64,000 bases of DNA from Marinobacter pelagius. Lineage in GTDB: Bacteria; Pseudomonadota; Gammaproteobacteria; Pseudomonadales; Oleiphilaceae. The notes under the pieces were generated by a model that saw only the letters and a program-made list of their open reading frames with translations, was not told the DNA's origin and searched no databases. Positions 8,101 to 15,924 of the stretch are shown piece by piece; position 1 is the stretch's first letter; each line of letters starts with the position of its first letter. The position numbers and the translations under genes were made by a program. The stretch spans positions 248,001-312,000 of the forward strand of contig NZ_FOUR01000001.1 of the NCBI RefSeq assembly GCF_900114925.1, in the 5' to 3' direction.

Positions 8101-9122
8101 TGCCCCTCCTCCAATTCCGGAATCTGGTTCAGCAGGTCGTATTCCATCTGGGCCACCATGCGCCCGGTCAGGGCCAGCTCCAGTGAGCGCTGTTCTCCGG
8201 ACATATGACGGCGTGCCTGTTGCAACGCGATCATCGCCCAGCGCACCAGCGCCATGACTTCCCAGTAGCTGACTGCAGCCGGATCGATGTCGGCGCCACT
8301 CACTTCCCGGTAACTGGCCAGAAGATCGTCTTTGTCGCCAACGCCACCGACTTCCCGGTCATCACCACCGAAGCGCCAGCTGCGGCAGCAGAGCCAGCCC
8401 AGGTCCTCGCAGGGATCACTCCAGGCGGCAAATTCCCAGTCCAGCACCGCAGTCAGCTCGTCACCATCCACCATGTAGTTGCCGGTGCGGAAATCGCAGT
8501 GGCACAGCACCGTGGGACCGGGTTCCGGCGCGTGGTCCTCGAGCCAGTTCAGGGCCCATTCCAGCACCGGATGCGGTTCCCCGATTTCCTCCAGGTAGCG
8601 GCGGTACAGCGCCACCCGGCTCAGGGCCGGATTGCTCCCTGTCGGCATCTCGAGAAAAGCCAGCGAATCCATCGGCGGCCGCACTGTGTGCAGCCGGGCC
8701 AGCTCGGCACCGAGCCGGCGCACCAAGTGCCGACGCTGATCGTCGGTGAGATCACCCTTGACCAGTTTCCGTGGTGAGGCGGTACCGGATGCCCGGCTCA
8801 TGACATAAAAGATACGGCCGCTGACTTCGGCGTCCTCACACAGCCAGAGCGGCTCCGGAGCGGTAACTCCGGCGCCGAATGCGGCCTGCAACACCCGGAA
8901 TTCCTCCGGCCGGGACAGACTCTCCGCCACCCCGGAGGGGGCGTCCTGCCGGACCACGAATTCCTGCCGGCCCGGCCGGTCGCCGCCTTCCAGCTCCAGG
9001 GTTAACCCGAAGTTGTCCTGGATGGCGCCCCCGGAGAGCTTGCTGAAATCGATGACCCGCGCGTTGCGGGCACCGGTCTGCCGGACAATAAAATTGCTGA
9101 AGGTGTCGGCCAAAGCAGACAT
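8097..9122 (-). CDS. APH/choline-kinase fold phosphotransferase (LvaA-like candidate 4-hydroxyacyl-CoA kinase)
   Basis: A protein kinase-like fold enzyme of 341 residues. The Brenner motif HCDFRTGN is at about residues 208-215 (catalytic Asp210, Asn215), and the metal-binding LDWEFA motif follows at about residue 227. The family is often called aminoglycoside phosphotransferase, but beside an acyl-CoA dehydrogenase and DUF6285 the fitting role is phosphorylation of a 4-hydroxyacyl-CoA, as by LvaA or the kinase domain of ACAD10/11. I start it at 9122, where ATGA couples it to the dehydrogenase stop. A longer in-frame extension reads back through the dehydrogenase gene and is not credible. Confidence 0.85.
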   Translation of the reverse strand: MSALADTFSNFIVRQTGARNARVIDFSKLSGGAIQDNFGLTLELEGGDRPGRQEFVVRQDAPSGVAESLSRPEEFRVLQAAFGAGVTAPEPLWLCEDAEVSGRIFYVMSRASGTASPRKLVKGDLTDDQRRHLVRRLGAELARLHTVRPPMDSLAFLEMPTGSNPALSRVALYRRYLEEIGEPHPVLEWALNWLEDHAPEPGPTVLCHCDFRTGNYMVDGDELTAVLDWEFAAWSDPCEDLGWLCCRSWRFGGDDREVGGVGDKDDLLASYREVSGADIDPAAVSYWEVMALVRWAMIALQQARRHMSGEQRSLELALTGRMVAQMEYDLLNQIPELEEGQ

Positions 9123-10327
9123 CAGGGCTTCACTCCCCAGTGCCAGAAATCGGTGCGCTCCGACAGCAGCAGCTTCGAGAACACCATCTTGTGCACTTCC
9201 GAGGCACCATCCACCAGGCGGGCCTGGCGGGCATAGCGGTAGATCCACTCCAGCGGTGTATCCTTGGAATAACCCCGGGCACCACAGAGCTGGATAGCCG
9301 TATCGACGGCCTTATGCAGGGTATCCGCCACCGCAACCTTGGCCATGGACACGTCCTTGCGGGCAAAGTCGCCCTGATCGAGCTTCCAGGCGGCGTGCAT
9401 GGTCAGCAGCCGGCCGATCTGGATCTCCATGGCGGCCTCGCCCAGCAGCCACTGGACACCTTCACGCTGGGCCAGGGTCTGGCCGAAGGATTCACGCTTC
9501 TCGACATAGTCGGTAGCGATTTCCAGGGAACGGCGGGCCAGTCCCAGCCAGCGCATGCAGTGGGTCAGACGGGCCGTGCCCAGACGAATCTGGGTCACCT
9601 TGAGGCCGTCGCCCACTTCCATCAGCCGGTTCTCGTCGGGAATCTCCAGGCCGTCAAAACGGATCTCGCAATGACCACCGTGCTCCTCCGGCCCCATGAT
9701 CGGAATGCGGCGGACCACTTCCCAGCCCGGATCGTCCTTGTGGAACATGAAGGCGCTCAGGCCCTTGCGGGTATCGTCGGAGGTACGGGCAATTAAAATG
9801 AAATGGGACGCCTCTCCGGCCCCGGTGATGTAATGCTTGTGACCATGGATCACCCAGCTGTCGCCCTTGCGGGTGGCGGTGGTCTGCATCATACCGGGGT
9901 CCGAGCCGCAGCCGGGAGGTGGCTCGGTCATGGCGAAGGACGACCGGACCCGGCCCTCCACAATGGGCTTGAGCCAACGCTCCTGCTGGGCCTCGGTGGC
10001 TACCTTGGCCAATACGATCATGTTGCCGTCATCGGGCGCTGCGGAGTTGAACACCACCGGTCCGAATATGGATCGGTTCATTTCCTCGTAGCAGGCCGCC
10101 ATGCCGGAGATATCCAGGCCCTGGCCACCGAGATGTTCGGGAATCTGCAGGCACCACAGACCCTGCTGTTTGGCCTTGGCGCGCATCTGCTCCAGATATT
10201 CCGGCGCAATGTTCTCATGCTCGTCATAGGCGTCGGGGTTCTGCTCCAGCGGTAACAGCTCCTGTTCCACAAAGTCCCGGATGCGTTTCCGGTACGATTC
10301 GTTCCTGGGATCCAGATTGAAGTCCAC
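9122..10327 (-). CDS. Acyl-CoA dehydrogenase, ACAD10/11-type (LvaC-like candidate)
   Basis: A 401-residue FAD enzyme of the acyl-CoA dehydrogenase fold. The FAD-binding MTEPPPGCGSDPGMMQT loop and VIHGHKHYITGAG are in the middle, and LCGARGYSKDTPLEWIYRYAR and DGASEVHK are at the C-terminus. Where classical acyl-CoA dehydrogenases have Glu (YEGTSE) this protein has Asp (VDGASE), as I recall for ACAD10/11. The start is GTG at 10327: TAAGGAG lies six bases upstream and includes the stop codon of the SDR gene. An ATG at 10366 would overlap the SDR by 29 bp and lacks such a site. In the Lva scheme the enzyme converts 4-phosphoacyl-CoA to an enoyl-CoA or 3-hydroxyacyl-CoA. Confidence 0.87.
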   Translation of the reverse strand: MDFNLDPRNESYRKRIRDFVEQELLPLEQNPDAYDEHENIAPEYLEQMRAKAKQQGLWCLQIPEHLGGQGLDISGMAACYEEMNRSIFGPVVFNSAAPDDGNMIVLAKVATEAQQERWLKPIVEGRVRSSFAMTEPPPGCGSDPGMMQTTATRKGDSWVIHGHKHYITGAGEASHFILIARTSDDTRKGLSAFMFHKDDPGWEVVRRIPIMGPEEHGGHCEIRFDGLEIPDENRLMEVGDGLKVTQIRLGTARLTHCMRWLGLARRSLEIATDYVEKRESFGQTLAQREGVQWLLGEAAMEIQIGRLLTMHAAWKLDQGDFARKDVSMAKVAVADTLHKAVDTAIQLCGARGYSKDTPLEWIYRYARQARLVDGASEVHKMVFSKLLLSERTDFWHWGVKP

Positions 10328-10337
10328 AGCCTGCTCC

Positions 10338-11138
10338 TTACAGCGAGGATTGAAGATGGCCGCCATCCACCACGAGGGTGCTGCCGGTCATGTAGTCGGA
10401 AAGGTCCGAGGCCAGCAGCAGCAATGGCCCGCTCAGATCCCCCGCCTGCCCGAGGCGGCGCTGGGGGATCCGGCGAATCATTTTCTGGCCGGGCTCGGTC
10501 GCGAAGAAATCACGGTTCAGATCGGTCTCGATGTAGCCGGGAGCCAGGGCATTGACGCGAATGCCATAACGGGCCCATTCCAGCGCCAGTGCCCGGGTCA
10601 GCTGCTCGACACCTGCCTTGGCCGCCGCATAGGGTGCCACGTTGCCGGCCACCCGATGGCCAAGGATGGAAGAAATCATGATGATGCTGCCGCCCCGGTT
10701 GATGGCGGACAGACGACGGGCGGCCTCATTAGCCACCAGCCAGCAACCCTTCAGATTTGTATCGACTACCTGGTCCCAGTCGGAACCGGTCAGGTCCAGC
10801 GCCTTTTTGCTGGTGGCGACGCCGGCATTGGAAACCACCACATCCGGAATGCCGACGTCATCGGCCATGGTGTCGAAGGCTTCGGTGACACTTGCCTCGT
10901 CGGTGACATCCATGGTGACCACATGGATCCGACCGGCATGCTCGGGAAAACAGCTCTTGAGGGACTCCAGCGCCTCGCGGCGGCGGCCACTGACGATGAC
11001 CGTGGCGCCCGCTTCGAGCAGGCACCGGGTAAAGCTGTGGCCCAGACCGCCAGCGGCGCCGGTGACCAGTGCGGTCTTGCCGCCAACGTGCAGGGACCAG
11101 TCTGTATTGCCAGGGTTCGTGTTATTGGAATTGTTCAT
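10338..11138 (-). CDS. SDR family NAD(P)-dependent oxidoreductase (LvaD-like candidate)
   Basis: A 266-residue classical short-chain dehydrogenase. The Rossmann motif TGAAGGLG is near residue 27, NAG is in VVSNAGVA, the catalytic Ser is in MISSILG, YAAAK carries the catalytic Tyr and Lys, and VDGG closes the fold. It is the first gene of the minus-strand unit. The ATG at 11138 has GGAGG eight bases upstream; an ATG 21 bp earlier lacks this. In the Lva pathway the SDR reduces the 4-oxo group of the acyl-CoA to 4-hydroxy. Direction and substrate here are inferred from neighbours. Confidence 0.88.
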   Translation of the reverse strand: MNNSNNTNPGNTDWSLHVGGKTALVTGAAGGLGHSFTRCLLEAGATVIVSGRRREALESLKSCFPEHAGRIHVVTMDVTDEASVTEAFDTMADDVGIPDVVVSNAGVATSKKALDLTGSDWDQVVDTNLKGCWLVANEAARRLSAINRGGSIIMISSILGHRVAGNVAPYAAAKAGVEQLTRALALEWARYGIRVNALAPGYIETDLNRDFFATEPGQKMIRRIPQRRLGQAGDLSGPLLLLASDLSDYMTGSTLVVDGGHLQSSL

Positions 11139-11167
11139 ATCTCGACCTCCGGAACCCAAAAATAGAA

Positions 11168-11177
11168 CGAGCGCTCG
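11168..11177. promoter_or_regulatory. Candidate TetR-family operator upstream of the SDR-led unit
   Basis: CGAGCGCTCG is a perfect 10-bp palindrome with flanking GAA on both sides on the plus strand. It lies 30 bp upstream of the first gene of the catabolic unit, where a promoter is expected. GAGCGCTC cores are common in operators of TetR-type regulators. The TetR gene at the end of the same unit is the obvious candidate ligand-responsive repressor. This is inference from position and symmetry. Confidence 0.5.
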
Positions 11178-11804
11178 AAATATTCAAGCCCCAATTTCCG
11201 GAAGGTGGCGCGCGGACACGATGAACCCGTAAAAAAAGATCCATTCAGGAAATGACAATCGGGACATCGTTCAGAAAGTTCCCGTAACAAGAACTATTTT
11301 TAAGACGTTTTCGAAATAGTTTTCCTCCCCAAAATAGATAAACAGAATTTACAAAACCGCTGTCGTCAATATTTTGTCGCCCATTCCTGCCTGTGAAAAC
11401 GACAGATCTGCCTGGTGCTCCCACTGGGAATCAAGCACTTGACGCACACCTGTCTATCCCGGATTCACACCAAATTCCATACATGTAAATCAAGCCGACA
11501 ATTCAAAATTATCATTGTGTAACAGGCATTTAATTATTTGTTTCGGTACGTTTTAAAACTGTTTCAGGGCCGCCGGAGGAAATTTTTCCAGAGCCCGAAA
11601 CAGGAAAAGGACTGCAGGAAAACCGGTCGTGTTCGCACCGATTCACAACGCGGTGAAGGACCATTTTTTGCAGACACGAAGCCAGGACATAACGGCTTTG
11701 GCTAACAACCTCAGAAACACCATTTTTTTGACGTTTTCCGGAAAGCAACACCGAAACCGGTAACAACGGTACATCTTTCCGGAACAACAAGGGAGCGGAT
11801 AACC
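11178..11804. promoter_or_regulatory. Non-coding AT-rich leader between the catabolic unit and algD
   Basis: About 630 bp with no credible gene. Base composition is clearly more AT-rich than the flanking genes, with several A/T runs. TTCCGGAA occurs three times: 11196-11203, 11736-11743 (within TTTCCGGAAA) and 11777-11784. CCATTTTTT is repeated near 11661 and 11720. The algD ribosome site is the AAGGGAGCGG stretch just before 11805. A long regulated upstream region is typical of algD in Pseudomonas. I could not find a convincing AlgU-type GAACTT/TCTGA pair. A weak open frame on the minus strand (11530-11790) has no recognisable features. Confidence 0.6.
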
Positions 11805-13115
11805 ATGCGTGTAAGCATATTTGGTCTGGGTTATGTGGGTGCCGTTTGTGCGGCGAGTCTGGCCCGTCGCGGTCATGAGGTGGTCGGGGTGGACGTTTCC
11901 CCGGTCAAGATCGAGCTGGTGAACAGCGGCAAATCGCCGATCGTCGAGCCGGGCCTTGAAGAGTTGCTGGGGGACGGCGTTCGCGCCCACCGCATCAAAG
12001 GGACCACCGAGGGAATGGCCGCTGTACTGGAAAGCGAGATGTCCATGATCTGCGTCGGCACACCCAGCAAGCCCAATGGCGACCTGGATCTGACCTTTGT
12101 TGAGAAGGTTGCCCGGGACATCGGCACGGCGTTGCGCGAGAAGGACGCCTGGCACCTGGTGGTGGTTCGCAGCACCGTGCTGCCGGGCACCGTGCGGGAC
12201 GTGGTTATCCCGATCCTGCAGGAGGCCTCGGGCAAGATCGCCGGGCAGGACTTCGGTGTCTGCGTGAACCCGGAATTCCTCCGGGAAAGCACGGCTATCA
12301 AGGACTACGACCACCCGCCCATGACCGTGATCGGGCAGCTGGATGACCGCTCCGGTGAACTGCTTGCGGAACTCTATGGCGATCTGGATGCGCCGCTGAT
12401 CCGCAAGCCCATCGAGGTGGCGGAAATGATCAAGTACACCTGCAACGTCTGGCACGCCACCAAGGTCAGCTTTGCCAACGAGATCGGCAACATCGCCAAG
12501 TCCATGGGTGTGGACGGCCGGGACGTCATGGACGTGATGTGCCTCGACAACAAGCTGAACATCTCCCGCTATTACATGCGCCCCGGCTTCGCCTTCGGCG
12601 GCTCCTGTCTGCCCAAGGATGTCCGCGCCCTCACCTACCGGGCCAATCAGATGGACGTCAAACATCCCCTGCTCAGCTCCATCATGAGCAGCAACAATGA
12701 GCAGGTGGCCAAGGCCTTCAACATCGTGACCGGTTACGGCCGCCGCAAGATCAGCATGCTGGGCCTGAGCTTCAAGGCCAACACCGACGACCTCAGGGAA
12801 AGCCCCCTGGTGGAGCTGGCCGAGCTGCTTATCGGCAAGGGCTATGACCTCCGGATCTTCGACCGCAACGTGGATTACGCCCGCACCCACGGTGCCAACC
12901 GGGAATACATCAACCAGAAGATTCCCCATCTCTCCAACCTGATGGACAGCGATCTGCGCGGCGTGGTCGAGCATGGGGATGTACTGGTGGTCGGCAACAA
13001 CGACGAGCTCTTCGAAACCGTCATCGCGGAAGTGCCCGAAGGCAAACGGGTCGTGGACCTGGTGGGTTTCATGAAAACCACCACCAACGGTGTGCTCGAA
13101 GGCATCTGTTGGTAA
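11805..13115 (+). CDS. algD: GDP-mannose 6-dehydrogenase
   Basis: Makes GDP-mannuronate from GDP-mannose with two NAD oxidations, the committing step of alginate synthesis. It is 436 residues, identical in length to P. aeruginosa AlgD. The N-terminal Rossmann motif is FGLGYVGAV, VGTPSKPNGDLDL follows, then NPEFLRESTAIKDYD, the TCNVWHATKV helix, and the catalytic Cys in FGGSCLPKDVRAL (about residue 268). LSFKANTDDLRESPLVELAE and the C-terminal EGICW are characteristic. It is the first gene of the operon and is followed by a hairpin before alg8. Confidence 0.97.
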   Translation: MRVSIFGLGYVGAVCAASLARRGHEVVGVDVSPVKIELVNSGKSPIVEPGLEELLGDGVRAHRIKGTTEGMAAVLESEMSMICVGTPSKPNGDLDLTFVEKVARDIGTALREKDAWHLVVVRSTVLPGTVRDVVIPILQEASGKIAGQDFGVCVNPEFLRESTAIKDYDHPPMTVIGQLDDRSGELLAELYGDLDAPLIRKPIEVAEMIKYTCNVWHATKVSFANEIGNIAKSMGVDGRDVMDVMCLDNKLNISRYYMRPGFAFGGSCLPKDVRALTYRANQMDVKHPLLSSIMSSNNEQVAKAFNIVTGYGRRKISMLGLSFKANTDDLRESPLVELAELLIGKGYDLRIFDRNVDYARTHGANREYINQKIPHLSNLMDSDLRGVVEHGDVLVVGNNDELFETVIAEVPEGKRVVDLVGFMKTTTNGVLEGICW

Positions 13116-13122
13116 CACCCGC

Positions 13123-13148
13123 GCCCCGGCACCCCAGTGCGCCGGGGC
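13123..13148 (+). terminator. Hairpin in the algD-alg8 gap
   Basis: GCCCCGGC and GCCGGGGC form a perfect 8-bp GC stem with a 10-base loop just after the algD stop. No T-tract follows, so it is probably a partial attenuator or an RNA stabiliser rather than a full terminator. It would let algD be expressed above the downstream genes. Confidence 0.5.
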
Positions 13149-13193
13149 TCCTTGTGAGCAGACCTTACTGATGAACCCTGGAGAACCTCGGCC

Positions 13194-14678
13194 ATGTCGA
13201 TGATTCCGGACAACCCTTTCTCTCGTGCCGGTGGCTGGTGCCTGTACCTGGCGGCATTGGGATCGCTAGCGGTCGCCCTGCCCAGGGAGTTCATTGTCCC
13301 GGGCGGCGCCCACTTCATCCTGCTGATCGGCGGCATCGGCCTCTGGCGTTACTCCGTGGGCATCACCCATTTTGTCCGGGGCATGTACTTCCTGCATCAC
13401 GCCTACCCGATCCTGCGTCGCAAGGCCCGGAAACTGGGGGACGAGGGTGCGCCATCCCATGTCTTCCTGATGGTGACCAGCTTCCGGATCGACGCCGCCA
13501 CCACCGCACAGGTCTACGAGTCGATCATCCGCGAAGCCATCGACTGTGGCTGGCCGACCACCGTGGTCGCCTCCATCGTGGAACTGTCCGATGAAATGCT
13601 GATGCGCTCGCTCTGGCGCAAGCTCAACCCACCGGAGCGGGTCCAGCTGAACCTGGTCCGCATTCCCGGCACCGGTAAACGCGACGGCCTCGCTTATGGC
13701 TTCCGGGCCATTTCCCGCGCCATTCCCGATGACAACGCCATCGTTGCGGTGGTCGACGGCGACACCGTCCTGGATCCCGGTGTGGTGCGCAAGACCGCCC
13801 CCTATTTCAAGCTGATGCCGCGGGTGGGTGCTCTGACCACCAACGAATTCTGCGAAGTGAAGGGCAGCTACCTGATGTCCGAGTGGCACAAGCTGCGGTT
13901 CGCCCAACGGCACATCAACATGTGCTCCATGGGGCTGTCCCGGCGCGTGCTGACGCTGACCGGCCGGATGTCGGTCTTCCGCGCCAGCGTGGTGACCCGT
14001 CCGGAGTTCATCTCCGACGTGGAGTACGACTCCCTCAAACACTGGCGGCTGGGCCAGTTCCGGTTCCTGACCGGCGACGACAAGTCCAGCTGGTACAGCA
14101 TGATGCGCCTGGGCTACGACACCTTCTACGTGCCCGATGCGTCCATCCACACCGTCGAGCATCCACCCGATCCGAGTTTCATCCGCTCGGCCAGGCAGCT
14201 CATGTTCCGGTGGTATGGCAACAACCTGCGCCAAAACAGCCGGGCCACCAAGCTGGGGCCGGGCCGCCTGGGGTGGTTCACCTGGTACGTGCTCTGGGAT
14301 CAGAGGATCTCCATGTGGACCAGCATCCTGGGTCTGACCGCCGCGATCGTGGCAGCGATCAAGTACTCCGGCGTGATCCTGATCGCCTACCTGCTCTGGA
14401 TCGGCCTTACCCGCCTGGTGCTGAGCGCCATGTTGTTGGCCACGGGGCACCCGGTGGGGCCGGCCTACCCGCTGATCCTGTACTTCAACCAGATCTTCGG
14501 GTCGCTGATGAAGATCTATGTGTTCTTCCGGCTCGACCGGCAGTCCTGGACACGCCAGAAGACCAGTTACAGCACGGATTCGGCCTCGTTCCAGCAGCGC
14601 ATGAACCGCTGGTCATCCCGGATCATGACGTTCTCTGCCAGCAGCGTCTTCCTGGCAACCGTCATGTTCATCGTGTGA
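13194..14678 (+). CDS. alg8: Alginate polymerase glycosyltransferase
   Basis: Inner-membrane GT2 family enzyme that polymerises GDP-mannuronate into polymannuronate. The length is 494 residues, as in P. aeruginosa Alg8. Two hydrophobic segments lie at the N-terminus. The GT2 Asp motif DGDTVLDPG is near residue 187, [10 protein letters not shown] carries the acceptor-side Asp pair near residue 292, and [11 protein letters not shown] near residue 333 is the QxxRW-type motif. Four or more hydrophobic helices follow. It works with Alg44, whose gene is next. Confidence 0.96.
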   Translation: MSMIPDNPFSRAGGWCLYLAALGSLAVALPREFIVPGGAHFILLIGGIGLWRYSVGITHFVRGMYFLHHAYPILRRKARKLGDEGAPSHVFLMVTSFRIDAATTAQVYESIIREAIDCGWPTTVVASIVELSDEMLMRSLWRKLNPPERVQLNLVRIPGTGKRDGLAYGFRAISRAIPDDNAIVAVVDGDTVLDPGVVRKTAPYFKLMPRVGALTTNEFCEVKGSYLMSEWHKLRFAQRHINMCSMGLSRRVLTLTGRMSVFRASVVTRPEFISDVEYDSLKHWRLGQFRFLTGDDKSSWYSMMRLGYDTFYVPDASIHTVEHPPDPSFIRSARQLMFRWYGNNLRQNSRATKLGPGRLGWFTWYVLWDQRISMWTSILGLTAAIVAAIKYSGVILIAYLLWIGLTRLVLSAMLLATGHPVGPAYPLILYFNQIFGSLMKIYVFFRLDRQSWTRQKTSYSTDSASFQQRMNRWSSRIMTFSASSVFLATVMFIV

Positions 14679-14740
14679 CGCCAACCGCGCCACGGGGAAT
14701 CAAGCATTAACAAAACAGCCAACATTCAAGGGTCAAAGTA

Positions 14741-15910
14741 ATGAACACGGCAGCGATAGCACCGCAGTTTGTACACGAATCCGAAGCACAGAGGCAGTTC
14801 GCCCGGGTCCGCATGCCGGCGACACTCTTCCTGAAACTCGACGGCGCCCCCGTGCGCTTTCCACTGGAAGATCTGTCTGCCGGTGGTTTCTGCATCCGCC
14901 TGGGCAATGAGTCCCTGCGCCGCGGGAAGGTCTATAACGGCCGGCTGGTGTTCAAGGTGGACGGCATGGACATGGCGGTGGAAGTGGAATTCGTGCCCAG
15001 GAACCTCGGGCACGACAGTGACCGCTGTGGCTGTGAATTCCAGAACCTGGGCCAGCGCGAGGTCTCGGTCCTGCGTTACCTGATCACCTCGTTCCTCAGC
15101 GGTGAACTGGTCTCCGCCGGAGATGTCCTCAACACCCTGTCCCGGGAGAACTTCACCAAGGCGCGCAAGAGCAAATCCAGCCAGGCCCTTGGGTTCTTCG
15201 CCAGCGCCCGGGCGATGGTCGTGAGCCTGGTGGTGATGGGGATTGGCCTGATCGCCGTTACCTTCATCGGCTACCAGCTCTGGCAGATCTACTTCGTCAC
15301 CAAGGCGGAGACCGCCATGGTGGCCTCCGAGGACATACCGGTCAGCCTGCCCAAGGACGGCAAGGTCACCACCCTGGTCAAGCCCGGCGACCAGGTCGAA
15401 GCCGGCCAGCCGATCGCCACTTTCGATGCGCCCATGCTCTCTTACGTCAACGAACTGGTGGGCAACGGCAATTACACCGTCGAGCAGATCGAGGAACTCC
15501 TGGGCCAGAGCGTCCGGGGCACCCTGACCAGTCCGTGCGACTGCAAGGTGCTCAACCTGCTGCCGGCCAAAGACCAGTACATGAGCAAGGGTGAACAGAT
15601 CGCGGTGCTGGTCCCGACCGACGCCTCTGCCCACATCATCGCCCGGTTCAATTTCACTGAAGGCGAAAATCTGCAGGAGGGCCAGAGCGTCACCCTGCAC
15701 CTGGCCGGTGGCGAGACCCGCGCGGGCGCCATCGAATCACTCTATGTCGACGCCGAGACCCCCAACCAGCCGGGCACCGCCATCAACGCCCTGATCCAGG
15801 CGGAGGAACCCATGCCGCTTGAAGCGGTGGGCCGCCCCATCGGCGTGACCGTTGACGTCATCCAGCTGTCCGCACTGGACGGCATCGTCGACCGAGTATC
15901 CGGCAACTAA
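14741..15910 (+). CDS. alg44: Alginate co-polymerase with PilZ c-di-GMP receptor domain
   Basis: A 389-residue protein, the same length as P. aeruginosa Alg44. Residues 14-115 form a PilZ domain with RxxxR (Arg18, Arg22) and DLSAGG, the c-di-GMP contacts. A single membrane helix at about residues 160-185 is followed by a periplasmic HlyD-like region (KVTTLVKPGDQVEAGQPIA). Binding of c-di-GMP activates Alg8. The intact motif indicates that alginate synthesis here is c-di-GMP dependent. An HD-GYP phosphodiesterase gene lies about 47 kb away in the same window. Confidence 0.95.
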   Translation: MNTAAIAPQFVHESEAQRQFARVRMPATLFLKLDGAPVRFPLEDLSAGGFCIRLGNESLRRGKVYNGRLVFKVDGMDMAVEVEFVPRNLGHDSDRCGCEFQNLGQREVSVLRYLITSFLSGELVSAGDVLNTLSRENFTKARKSKSSQALGFFASARAMVVSLVVMGIGLIAVTFIGYQLWQIYFVTKAETAMVASEDIPVSLPKDGKVTTLVKPGDQVEAGQPIATFDAPMLSYVNELVGNGNYTVEQIEELLGQSVRGTLTSPCDCKVLNLLPAKDQYMSKGEQIAVLVPTDASAHIIARFNFTEGENLQEGQSVTLHLAGGETRAGAIESLYVDAETPNQPGTAINALIQAEEPMPLEAVGRPIGVTVDVIQLSALDGIVDRVSGN

Positions 15911-15924
15911 TTGGAGCCCAGGTC

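Noticed and set aside
8097-9248. Longer form of the APH-type kinase starting at 9248
   Set aside because: The extra 42 residues are antisense-free but read through the dehydrogenase 3' end and are Pro/Gly-rich; the ATGA overlap at 9122 is a better start.
11285-11320. GAACTA near 11291 as a possible AlgU -35 element
   Set aside because: No TCTGA-like -10 element at 16-17 bp spacing; not enough to call a promoter.
11530-11790. 86-residue open frame in the algD leader (minus strand)
   Set aside because: No ribosome site, no domain and an AT-rich non-coding look; more likely regulatory DNA.
11643-13118. 491-residue minus-strand open frame over algD
   Set aside because: It lies wholly over algD and its leader, is low-complexity (many HVH/DVV repeats) and has no domain. 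GC-rich third positions create it.
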